64,000 nt of DNA from Streptomyces sp. CB02414. GTDB taxonomy: Bacteria > Actinomycetota > Actinomycetes > Streptomycetales > Streptomycetaceae. Positions 8,093 to 15,065 of this stretch are shown here, one piece after another. The notes under the pieces are model-generated. The model saw nothing but the letters and a program-made list of their open reading frames with translations, was not told the origin of the DNA and ran no database searches. The stretch covers positions 124,001-188,000 of the forward strand of contig NZ_LIPF01000008.1 in the NCBI RefSeq assembly GCF_001905385.1. The letters run 5' to 3'. Position 1 is the first letter of the stretch. Each line of letters begins with the position of its first letter. Made by a program: the position numbers and the translations under genes.

Positions 8093-8689
8093 CACGTGGA
8101 TGGCGTCGATGAAGACGACCGGATAGACCGGGTCGAGGGGCCTGCTCTGCCATTCGGCCATGCCCTCGAGGACCTTGTCGGTGATGGTGGAGATGGCCTG
8201 GCGGGAGACGTCGGCGCTATAGACCTCGGCCAGGTGGGCCTGCACCTCGCCGGTGGTCAGGCCCTTCGCGGCCAGCGAGATGACCATCTCGTCGACCCCG
8301 GTCAGGCGCTTCTGCCGCTTCTTGACGATCTTCGGCTCGAAGGAGCCGTCGCGGTCGCGGGGCACGACGATCTCCACCGGGCCGACATCGGTCAGCACCG
8401 TCTTGGAGCGTTTGCCGTTGCGGGAGTTGCCGCCGTTCTTGCCCGTCGCATCGTGCTTGTCATAGCCGAGGTGGTCGGTGATCTCGCCTTACAGGGCGGA
8501 CTCCAGCAATCGATTGGTCAGCTGCTGCAGCAGCCCGCCCTCGCCGGTCAGCTGCAGGCCCTCGGCCTGGGCCCGGCTCACCAAATCGTCGATCAGCTGG
8601 TCGTCCACGGCCTTCGCCGACACAGCCGCTGCCGACTCGGCAGCGTCCTGCTCGGCTACGTTCTCACTGGTCATCGATGCATCTTCCAT
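8085..8689 (-). pseudogene. IS256-family transposase, N-terminal part with premature stop
   Basis: The proximal part of the same transposase starts at ATG 8689 (MEDASMTSENVAEQD). Translation stops at a TAA at 8489-8491 after LLESAL, where an uninterrupted gene would read on into GEITDHLGYDKHD; the same frame continues to TDVGPVEIVVPRDRDGSFEP and FIDAIHVKIR before meeting the ISL3 insertion. A single G-to-T change of GAA would give the TAA. The nonsense codon and the insertion are two independent lesions. The internal ATG at 8398 could start a fragment but it would be truncated by the insertion. Confidence 0.9.
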
Positions 8690-8721
8690 GATCGGGAGTT
8701 ACACCGAACGATTTACAGTCC

Positions 8722-8937
8722 CCGTCGACGCTGTCGACGTCGATGCTCAGCGGGATCCGCGGCGCTGCCTCGGTTCCGCGTCTGCTTTGGCCACTAGACC
8801 GAGGTCGGTGTCGCCGATGCGCAGGCCGAGGTAGAAGACCGGGCCTTCTTCGGGTACCCGAAAGAATCTCCTCGGCATCGCACAACTGTGTGTAAGAGTC
8901 GGCCAGAGCCTTCTGGTCGGTGTCAGGATCAATGGCT
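8722..8937 (-). pseudogene. Remnant of a VOC (glyoxalase/bleomycin-resistance) family gene
   Basis: Three consecutive minus-strand pieces in different frames spell one VOC-like protein: DTDQKALADSYTQLCDAEEI, then EEGPVFYLGLRIGDTDLGLV, then PRIPLSIDVDSVD. The pattern (ALADFY, then FYLxLRxGDTDLGL, then LSIDVDDVD) is typical of a glyoxalase-fold half domain. At least two frameshifts separate the pieces and the gene ends at the right end of the IS256-family element, which probably inserted into it. No function is expected. The family call is by eye from short motifs. Confidence 0.55.
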
Positions 8938-9180
8938 GGACAGTGGACGTGTTGCTCCTGTCGCGAACGGTCACGTTGCTGGGTAGACCGTCCGGGAGGG
9001 GTGAACCCATCGGCCCCACCTCGCCGCGCGGGACTTTCACAGCGACGTGGCTGTCTCAGCCGAGATGGCGGGTGGACACCGGTCTCCCGGGAGGGGCCGT
9101 ACCCGCACAGCATCGATGGGATGGCCACTCTCATGGGGCTACTGAGGCCCGGCCCCGGTTGGCGACGAGCGAAACATAGA

Positions 9181-9215
9181 CCGTGATCGCCGGTTGGCCA
9201 AACCGGCGATCACGG
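9181..9215. terminator. Perfect 15-bp hairpin upstream of the integrase gene
   Basis: CCGTGATCGCCGGTT pairs exactly with AACCGGCGATCACGG around the 5-nt loop GGCCA. There is no T-run, as is common in Streptomyces. It could be a bidirectional terminator or a recombinase-binding arm site of the neighbouring integrase; sequence alone does not decide. Confidence 0.5.
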
Positions 9216-9261
9216 CAATCCTTGGAGGAGCTCGTCAGCCCCCCGGGGCTTGGTGTTCGAC

Positions 9262-10542
9262 ATGAACACAGAAGGCTGCGCTGGGGCTCCCACACTCCAA
9301 GGAAAGCGAGTAGTCCTGTCTTACCCGATCAAGAAGCTTGCCCCCAATGCCAAGGGGAAGGTCCGGTACCGGTTCGTGGTCGATACAGGGCCCGATCCCG
9401 TCACCGGGAAGCGCACACAGGTGACACGTACCGTCGCCACGCTGAGGGAGGCGAAGGCGGAGTACGCGAGCATCGTGCATCGTCGCTACGAGGCGGAGCA
9501 GGCGCCGTTCAGTCAGGTCACGGTGGGCGAGTGGCTCGATCAGTGGCTGGCCATGAAGGCGGAGGATCTGGAAGAGAGCACTGCCTACAGCTACACCATG
9601 ACCCTGGCCCGGGTCCGCGGAAGGCTCGGGCACATCAGGCTCCAGGACCTCACCGAGGACCATGTGACGGCATGGATGCGATGGGCGCTCCAGGAGGGGC
9701 GTGGGCGGGGAGGGAAGCCGGGCACCGGCCTGGGGGCGACCTCGGTCGAGATGTCGCTGGCCCGGCTGAAGGAGGCGCTTGACCGGGCAGTGACACGGGG
9801 CCTGGTCCGGGTCAACGTCGCTCGCGAGGTGACCGTTCCCCGTAAGGCACGCAAGGCAGAGCGCAGGGCCACGGCGGCAGTGCCGCCGTGGAGCGTCGCG
9901 GAAGTACACGCCTTTGTCCGTGCGATCGCAGGCGACCGCCTGCAGGCACCGTTCCTTCTCGCTCTGATGGGCCTTCGGCCGGCGGAGATCTGTGGCATGC
10001 GCTGGACGGACGTCGACCTGGACGAAGCCACCGTGTCCATCACCAACACCCGGACGGTCATGGGGAACGACATCGTGGTGGAGAAGGACACCAAGTCACC
10101 CGCCGGTGAGCGGGAACTTCCTCTGCCGGCTCCGGTTGCGGCTGCCTTGACCGCGTTCCGGGCTGCTCAGGCAGACGAGAGGGCGGTGGCCGGGCAGGGG
10201 TACGAAGGCAGCGGCTACGTTCTCGTGGACGCTCGGGGCAGGGTGCTCAACGGTCGGCAGCTGCGTGAGCGGGCCTACAAGGTCATGGACCGCAGCGGGC
10301 TGCGTCGGCTCCGTCTGTACGACGCCCGTGCGAGCTGCCTGACGTACCTGGCGAACCACGGGGTCCCGGACCACCTTCTCGCCCGGTGGGCCGGTCACGC
10401 CGACGCCCGGACCACGAAGCGCTGGTACGTGAAACCGGATGTGGAGGACCTGCGGCCTGCGGCGGACACGTGGGGAGGTCTGGCGAGTGGCTCCGCCCCC
10501 GTTCACGAAGAGAATGTGAGATGTGGGAGCGTGAACGGGTGA
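9262..10542 (+). CDS. int: Phage/ICE-type tyrosine recombinase (integrase)
   Basis: A 426-residue tyrosine recombinase. Residues about 1-70 form an arm-binding/AP2-like N-terminus, about 75-170 the core-binding SAM-like domain (VGEWLDQWLAM), and the rest the catalytic domain. Catalytic residues seen are Arg in LMGLRPAEICGMRW (about 239), Lys in DTKSPAGERELPLP (about 278), the R-box LYDARASCLTYL with Tyr instead of His before Asp-Ala-Arg, His in RWAGHADARTT and the nucleophile Tyr in KRWYV (about 388). ATG 9262 is used; TTG/GTG codons at 9250 and 9253 are alternatives, none with an ideally spaced ribosome site. Its TGA overlaps the GTG start of the pcaDC gene, so this end probably marks a recombination junction. 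No excisionase is visible. Confidence 0.9.
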   Translation: MNTEGCAGAPTLQGKRVVLSYPIKKLAPNAKGKVRYRFVVDTGPDPVTGKRTQVTRTVATLREAKAEYASIVHRRYEAEQAPFSQVTVGEWLDQWLAMKAEDLEESTAYSYTMTLARVRGRLGHIRLQDLTEDHVTAWMRWALQEGRGRGGKPGTGLGATSVEMSLARLKEALDRAVTRGLVRVNVAREVTVPRKARKAERRATAAVPPWSVAEVHAFVRAIAGDRLQAPFLLALMGLRPAEICGMRWTDVDLDEATVSITNTRTVMGNDIVVEKDTKSPAGERELPLPAPVAAALTAFRAAQADERAVAGQGYEGSGYVLVDARGRVLNGRQLRERAYKVMDRSGLRRLRLYDARASCLTYLANHGVPDHLLARWAGHADARTTKRWYVKPDVEDLRPAADTWGGLASGSAPVHEENVRCGSVNG

Positions 10543-11906
10543 GTGAGAAGAACGTCGACACCATGCAATACCGCTTTGACGGGCCGGAACAGGCCCCGGT
10601 CCTCGTCATGGGGCCGTCCCTCGGTGCTACATGGCACATGTGGGACCGGCAGGTGCCCGAGCTGGCGCAGCAGTGGCGGGTCTTCCGTTTCGACCTGCCC
10701 GGGCACGGCGGCGCCCCCGCCCACCCGGCGGGTTCCGTCGCCGACCTCACCTCGCGTCTGCTGGCCACCCTCGACGGGCTCGGCGTGCAGCGCTTCGGGT
10801 ACGCGGGCTGCGCGCTCGGCGGCGCCGTCGGCGTCGAGCTGGCCCTGCGCCACCCCGAGCGGCTCGCCTCCCTCGCCCTGATCGCCGCCTCGCCCCGCTT
10901 CGGCACGGCCGACGAGTTCCGTCAGCGTGGCGTGATAGTCCGTACGAACGGGCTCGACCCCATCGCCCGCAGCTCGCCGGAGAGGTGGTTCACCGGGGGC
11001 TTCGCCGCCGCCCAGCCCGCGATCACCGAGTGGGCCGTGCAGATGGTGCGGACCACCGACCCCGGCTGCTACATCGCCGCCTGCGAGGCGCTCGCCGCGT
11101 TCGACGTGCGCGGCGAGCTCGGGCAGGTCGGTGTGCCCACCCTGGTCCTCGTCGGCTCCGACGACCAGGTCACCGGCCCCGCCGAGGCCCGCACGCTGGT
11201 CGCCGGTATCCCGGACGCCCGCCTCGCCGTCGTCCCCGGCGCCTCCCACCTGGTCCCGGTCGAGCAGCCCGGAGCCGTCACCGACCTGCTGGTGCGGCAC
11301 TTCTCCACCGCCTGGCAGACCGCCCACGACTCCTCCACCGGCCAGATCGCGGTCCCGGCCGCCCAGGTGGCCGTACCCGCCGCCCCCGTGGCCGGACCGC
11401 CCGCCCTCGCGGCCTCCGCCGCCCCCGTCCAGCCGGCCATGGCGCCGCCCCCGCCGCAGGCCGCGCCCGTCGCCGAGATCGCTCCGGCCCCCGCGGTACC
11501 GGCGCAGACCGCCGGACAGGGGCGGCCCGATCCGTACGACGCCGGGCTCAAGGTGCGCCGCGAAGTGCTCGGCGACGCGCACGTCGACCAGGCCCTGGCG
11601 CAGGCGGACGAGTTCTCCGGGGACTACCAGGAGTTCCTCACCCGGTACGCCTGGGGCGAGGTCTGGGACCGTCCCGGTCTGGACCGGCGTACCCGCAGCT
11701 GTGTCACCCTCACCGCCCTGGTCGCCGGCGGCCACCTCGAGGAACTGCCGCCCCACATCCGGGCCGCCCTGCGCAACGGGCTCACCCCGGCCGAGATCAA
11801 GGAAGTGCTGCTCCAGGCGGTCGTCTACTGCGGCGTACCGGCCGCGAACGGCGCCTTCCGGGTGGCCCAGCAGGTCATCCGGGAGGAGACCACGCCGCCC
11901 GAGTGA
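10539..11906 (+). CDS. pcaL: 3-oxoadipate enol-lactonase / 4-carboxymuconolactone decarboxylase fusion
   Basis: A 455-residue two-domain enzyme for the protocatechuate branch of the beta-ketoadipate pathway. Residues about 1-260 are an alpha/beta-hydrolase (GPSLGATWHMWD oxyanion region; acid in VGSDDQVTG; His in GASHLVP), then a Pro/Ala-rich linker of about 70 residues, then a carboxymuconolactone decarboxylase domain (KVRREVLGDAHVDQALAQAD, TRYAWGEVWDRPGLDRRTRS, QAVVYCGVPAANGAF). The nucleophile elbow reads GCALGG, so the expected Ser is Ala92 (codon GCG at 10812-10814). GTG 10539 is chosen because homologous sequence starts there; ATG 10563 is an alternative. No other pca genes lie nearby, so it is an orphan copy; the hydrolase half may be inactive. 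Confidence 0.88.
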   Translation: MSEKNVDTMQYRFDGPEQAPVLVMGPSLGATWHMWDRQVPELAQQWRVFRFDLPGHGGAPAHPAGSVADLTSRLLATLDGLGVQRFGYAGCALGGAVGVELALRHPERLASLALIAASPRFGTADEFRQRGVIVRTNGLDPIARSSPERWFTGGFAAAQPAITEWAVQMVRTTDPGCYIAACEALAAFDVRGELGQVGVPTLVLVGSDDQVTGPAEARTLVAGIPDARLAVVPGASHLVPVEQPGAVTDLLVRHFSTAWQTAHDSSTGQIAVPAAQVAVPAAPVAGPPALAASAAPVQPAMAPPPPQAAPVAEIAPAPAVPAQTAGQGRPDPYDAGLKVRREVLGDAHVDQALAQADEFSGDYQEFLTRYAWGEVWDRPGLDRRTRSCVTLTALVAGGHLEELPPHIRAALRNGLTPAEIKEVLLQAVVYCGVPAANGAFRVAQQVIREETTPPE

Positions 11907-11950
11907 GTCCTGGCGAGCCGGGGGACGGCGTGCGGCGGCAGGATGGAGTC

Positions 11951-12586
11951 ATGAAGCTCACCAAGAAGTCGCACGCCTGCGTCCGCCTCGAGAAGGACGG
12001 GCAGACGCTCGTCCTTGACCCCGGCGGATTCAGCGAGGAGGACGCGGCCCTCGGCGCGGACGCGATCCTCGTCACCCACGAGCACCCCGACCACTTCGAC
12101 GAGCTGCGGCTGCGCGCCGCGATGGAGAACAACCCGGCCGCCGGGATCTGGACGCTGGGGTCGGTCGCGGAGAGGATCTCGGCGGCGTTCCCGGGTCGCG
12201 TGCACACCGTCGGCCACGGAGACGCCTTCACCGCCGCGGGATTCGACGTGCAGGTCCACGGCGAGCTGCACGCGGTGATCCACCCGGACATCCCCCGCGT
12301 CACCAACATCGGCTTCCTCGTCGACGGCGGCAAGGTCTTCCACCCCGGCGACGCCCTCACCGTCCCCGACCACCCGGTCGAGACGCTGATGCTCCCCGTC
12401 ATGGCGCCGTGGAACAAGATCTCCGAGGTCATCGACTACGTCCGCGAGGTGAAGCCGCAGCGCGCCTACGACATCCACGACGCGCTCCTCACCGACCTGG
12501 CCCGCCCGATCTACGACCGCCAGATCGGCGAGCTGGGCGGCGCGGAGCACCTGCGGCTGACGCCCGGGGACTACGCGCGGGTGTGA
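11951..12586 (+). CDS. UlaG-like metallo-beta-lactamase-fold hydrolase
   Basis: A 211-residue protein of the small MBL-fold family. The metal-binding motif is VTHEHPDHFDEL (HxHxDH, residues about 45-55); further ligands are likely the His in HGELHAVIHPD and the Asp in FHPGDALTVPDHPVETLMLP. It starts MKLTKKSHACVRLE at an ATG 44 nt after pcaDC, same strand. Proteins of this type cleave ester, phosphodiester or lactone bonds using two metal ions; the substrate of this subgroup is not established. Conserved in Streptomyces next to exonuclease III, so it is probably housekeeping. Cytoplasmic, no signal peptide. Confidence 0.88.
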   Translation: MKLTKKSHACVRLEKDGQTLVLDPGGFSEEDAALGADAILVTHEHPDHFDELRLRAAMENNPAAGIWTLGSVAERISAAFPGRVHTVGHGDAFTAAGFDVQVHGELHAVIHPDIPRVTNIGFLVDGGKVFHPGDALTVPDHPVETLMLPVMAPWNKISEVIDYVREVKPQRAYDIHDALLTDLARPIYDRQIGELGGAEHLRLTPGDYARV

Positions 12587-12669
12587 GCACCGCGGTGTGA
12601 GAACACCGACGTCCGGGCCGGCCCGGGACCGGGGCCGCGTTGTCAGTCCCGCCCGGTAGGTTGTGGGAC

Positions 12670-13449
12670 ATGCGCATCGCGACCTGGAACGTGAACTCGA
12701 TCACCGCCCGCCTGCCGAGGCTCCTGGCCTGGCTGGAGAGCAGCGGCACCGACGTGCTGTGCCTCCAGGAGGCCAAGGTCTCCGAGGAGCAGTTCCCCTT
12801 CGACGAGCTGCGCGAGCAGGGCTACGAGGCGGCGGTCCACGCCACCGGCCGGTGGAACGGGGTGGCGGTGCTCTCCCGCGTCGGCCTCGAGGACGTCGTC
12901 AAGGGCCTGCCCGGTGACCCCGGCTACGACGGCGTCCAGGAGCCCAGAGCGATCTCCGCCACCTGCGGCCCGGTCCGCGTCTGGTCGGTGTACGTGCCCA
13001 ACGGCCGCGAGGTGGAGCACGCGCACTACGCCTACAAGCTCCAGTGGTTCGAGGCGCTGCGGGCCGCCGTCGAGAGCGACGCGGCCGGCGGCCGCCCGTT
13101 CGCGGTGATGGGGGACTACAACGTCGCGCCGACGGACGACGACGTCTACGACCGCGCCGCCTTCGAGGGATCCACCCACGTCACCCCCGCCGAGCGCGCC
13201 GCCCTCGCCTCCCTGCGCGGTGCCGGCCTGTCCGACGTGGTGCCGCGCCCGCTGAAGTACGACCACCCCTACACCTACTGGGACTACCGCCAGCTCTGCT
13301 TCCCCAAGAACCGCGGCATGCGCATCGACCTGGTCTACGGCAACGAGCCCTTCGCCAAGGCCGTCACCGACTCCTACGTCGACCGCGAGGAGCGCAAGGG
13401 CAAGGGCGCCTCGGACCACGCACCGGTCGTGGTGGACCTGGAGGTGTAG
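12670..13449 (+). CDS. xth: Exodeoxyribonuclease III (AP endonuclease family)
   Basis: A 259-residue exonuclease III, full length. It begins MRIATWNVNSITARLPRLLA and shows the family residues: Asn in WNVNSI, Glu in CLQEAKV (about residue 35), the Tyr in WSVYVPNGR, Asp/Asn in MGDYNVAPTDDDVYD, and the terminal SDHAPVVVDLEV with the catalytic Asp-His. It removes nucleotides from the 3' ends of duplex DNA and cuts at abasic sites during base excision repair, with Mg2+. ATG 12670 is chosen because the family motif begins directly there. It is transcribed with the MBL-fold gene 83 nt upstream. Confidence 0.95.
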   Translation: MRIATWNVNSITARLPRLLAWLESSGTDVLCLQEAKVSEEQFPFDELREQGYEAAVHATGRWNGVAVLSRVGLEDVVKGLPGDPGYDGVQEPRAISATCGPVRVWSVYVPNGREVEHAHYAYKLQWFEALRAAVESDAAGGRPFAVMGDYNVAPTDDDVYDRAAFEGSTHVTPAERAALASLRGAGLSDVVPRPLKYDHPYTYWDYRQLCFPKNRGMRIDLVYGNEPFAKAVTDSYVDREERKGKGASDHAPVVVDLEV

Positions 13450-13549
13450 CCCCCGCCCACCCGCCGTCCGCCCCACCCGCCGCCCGCCCCGCCCGGCGCT
13501 TCCGCGCGCCCTGTGGTGCGCACCGGGGCACGAATGACAATCTGTAGGT

Positions 13550-13957
13550 ATGAACATCCCTTTCCTCGGCAGGCGGCGCGAAGACCGACGGGCTCACGAC
13601 GCCGAGGGAATCGGCGAGCTGCTCGCCGACTGCGACCTGCTGCGTTCGCAGGCGCTGCGGGAGGGTGTCCGACTCGACGACTCCGAGGTCTCCTTGGAGC
13701 GTCTCGACCAGATGCTGCCCCGGTGGCGCGGCGACGCCGAGATCCTGGACTGGCTCGGCAACGACGCCGGTCTGTACCTCGGCACGGTGATCGTGCGCAC
13801 CGTGCCGGGCGCCGCCTGGTCCATCCGGTCCGACGGGCAGCCCGTCGTCCGGCTGGCCTCCGGCCGGGAGTTCGACGTGGTGGCCTCCGGCCACGCCTGG
13901 GCGGAGGACGGCGCGCCCGAACTCTCGCAGCTGTACGGCGAGGTCGCGGAAGCGTGA
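13550..13957 (+). CDS. DUF6278-type small cytoplasmic protein, unknown function
   Basis: A 135-residue protein beginning MNIPFLGRRREDRRAHDAEG. It has no signal peptide, membrane segment or recognisable catalytic motif. It is mixed alpha/beta with acidic patches and a conserved-looking WLGNDAGLYLGTVIVRTVPG in the middle. I recognise it only as a family conserved in Streptomyces (of the DUF6278 type). It follows exonuclease III on the same strand after 100 nt and may be co-transcribed. No function can be proposed. Confidence 0.75.
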   Translation: MNIPFLGRRREDRRAHDAEGIGELLADCDLLRSQALREGVRLDDSEVSLERLDQMLPRWRGDAEILDWLGNDAGLYLGTVIVRTVPGAAWSIRSDGQPVVRLASGREFDVVASGHAWAEDGAPELSQLYGEVAEA

Positions 13958-14156
13958 GCTGCCGTAAATAGGGCTATTGCCCGGAAGGTGCGTGTCGTCG
14001 GCGAAGGCGGCTTTCATCCCGGTACGTTGCGGTGGTCGGGCCACACACTCACGCACGGGGGCACACGCAAGGTGCAGCCGGAGATCACTGCTCGCGCGCA
14101 ACGGACACCACGAGGGCGTGTCCGCGGCCGAGGAGAAGGTCAGCTGCACACCTGGT

Positions 14157-14924
14157 TCAGGAAGCCCGGTGGGAATTGCGGGTCGCCTGCGTCTGTGCCG
14201 GCACCGGCAGGGGGCTGGTCGCCGCCCGGGTCACGTCTCCGACGAGCTCGACGACGTCCGGGCCGTACGCCTGGGAGTTGACCACCTTCAGCAGCAGCAC
14301 GAAGGAGTTGGTGCCGTGCTTGCGCGCCAGCTTCTCGTGGTGCCGGGCGAGATAGCGGGTGGCGGCCTGGTTGGTGATGGCGCGCTGCCCGCAGAACAGG
14401 AAAGCGGGCCGCGCCTCGCGCCGGTCCCCGGCCGTCAGCCGGGCGAGCAGGACGTACTCGGTGATGCCCGCGTCCATGCGGTAGCGCTCGCCGCCGATCT
14501 GGAAGGCGCCCCGGTCCGGGCCGGGTTCGGGATCGACGTTGACCCGCACCCCGGGCAGCATGGCCGCCATGTGGGCCACCATCCGGCGGTTCGACCCGGG
14601 CCCGCCCACGCAGAACTCCGTGCGCTCGCCGAAGCCCTGGTGGACCATGTCCTGGGTCACCACCTGCAGATGCGCGCCGCAGTCCTTGATGAGGGCGGCC
14701 AGCTCCAGCAGCGCGAAGACGTCGAAGCGGTGGACCGCCGGTTCGGTGGCGGCCGGGTCCCGGTTGACGACGAGCAGTGACTCGGAGCTGTCCGGCAGCC
14801 CGAAGAACGCCTGCTTGCGGCGGAGTCTGCGCTTCCACAGGTAGGTACGGGCCAGCCAGCCCAGCGCGGCACTGATGCCCGCCGCGACCACGCCCAGGAC
14901 GATGTTGCGTACGTCGTCAGTCAT
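14157..14924 (-). CDS. Membrane-anchored hypothetical protein
   Basis: A 255-residue protein starting MTDDVRNIVLGVVAAGISAA; residues about 7-25 form one transmembrane helix followed by a basic stretch WKRRLRRKQ, so the bulk should stay cytoplasmic. The soluble part contains SLLVVNRDPAATEPAVHRFDVF, GGPGSNRRMVAHMAAMLPGV, AFLFCGQRAITNQAATRYLA and VVNSQAYGPDVVELVGDVTR, an alpha/beta pattern without a catalytic motif I recognise; it is often labelled secreted protein in Streptomyces. ATG 14924 is preferred over the 35-codon upstream extension because the helix then lies at the N-terminus. It is divergent from the gamma-glutamyltransferase gene. Confidence 0.75.
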   Translation of the reverse strand: MTDDVRNIVLGVVAAGISAALGWLARTYLWKRRLRRKQAFFGLPDSSESLLVVNRDPAATEPAVHRFDVFALLELAALIKDCGAHLQVVTQDMVHQGFGERTEFCVGGPGSNRRMVAHMAAMLPGVRVNVDPEPGPDRGAFQIGGERYRMDAGITEYVLLARLTAGDRREARPAFLFCGQRAITNQAATRYLARHHEKLARKHGTNSFVLLLKVVNSQAYGPDVVELVGDVTRAATSPLPVPAQTQATRNSHRAS

Positions 14925-15065
14925 GGGCGGGCATGCTAGCGGGCGTCGGCGTACCCGTGTTCGACGGGCTGCGTCGGGACCGTGTCGTACGCGTTCTCGC
15001 GGCGTTCCTGACGCGACCATGACGATCAACTAAGCTGCCCGAACGGCCCTTCCCTGGAGGTGCGG

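Larger units (their letters stand above)
5637..8721 (-). mobile_element. IS256-family insertion sequence, inactivated and interrupted by an ISL3-family element
   Basis: The ends are imperfect 25-bp inverted repeats at 5637-5661 and 8697-8721 sharing the inner word CGGTGTAACT and differing at about six positions. Removing the 1,699-bp ISL3 insertion and its 8-bp duplication leaves about 1.38 kb, normal for IS256-family elements. The transposase reads on the minus strand. It is broken by an in-frame TAA and by the insertion, so the element cannot make its own transposase. I see no obvious target-site duplication flanking it, so the outermost base on each side is uncertain by one or two positions. 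On its right it appears to truncate a VOC-family gene remnant. Confidence 0.85.

Noticed and set aside
9181..9215. Hairpin considered as a tRNA 3' end or attachment core
   Set aside because: It lacks the T-arm consensus and CCA context; a simple inverted repeat explains it.
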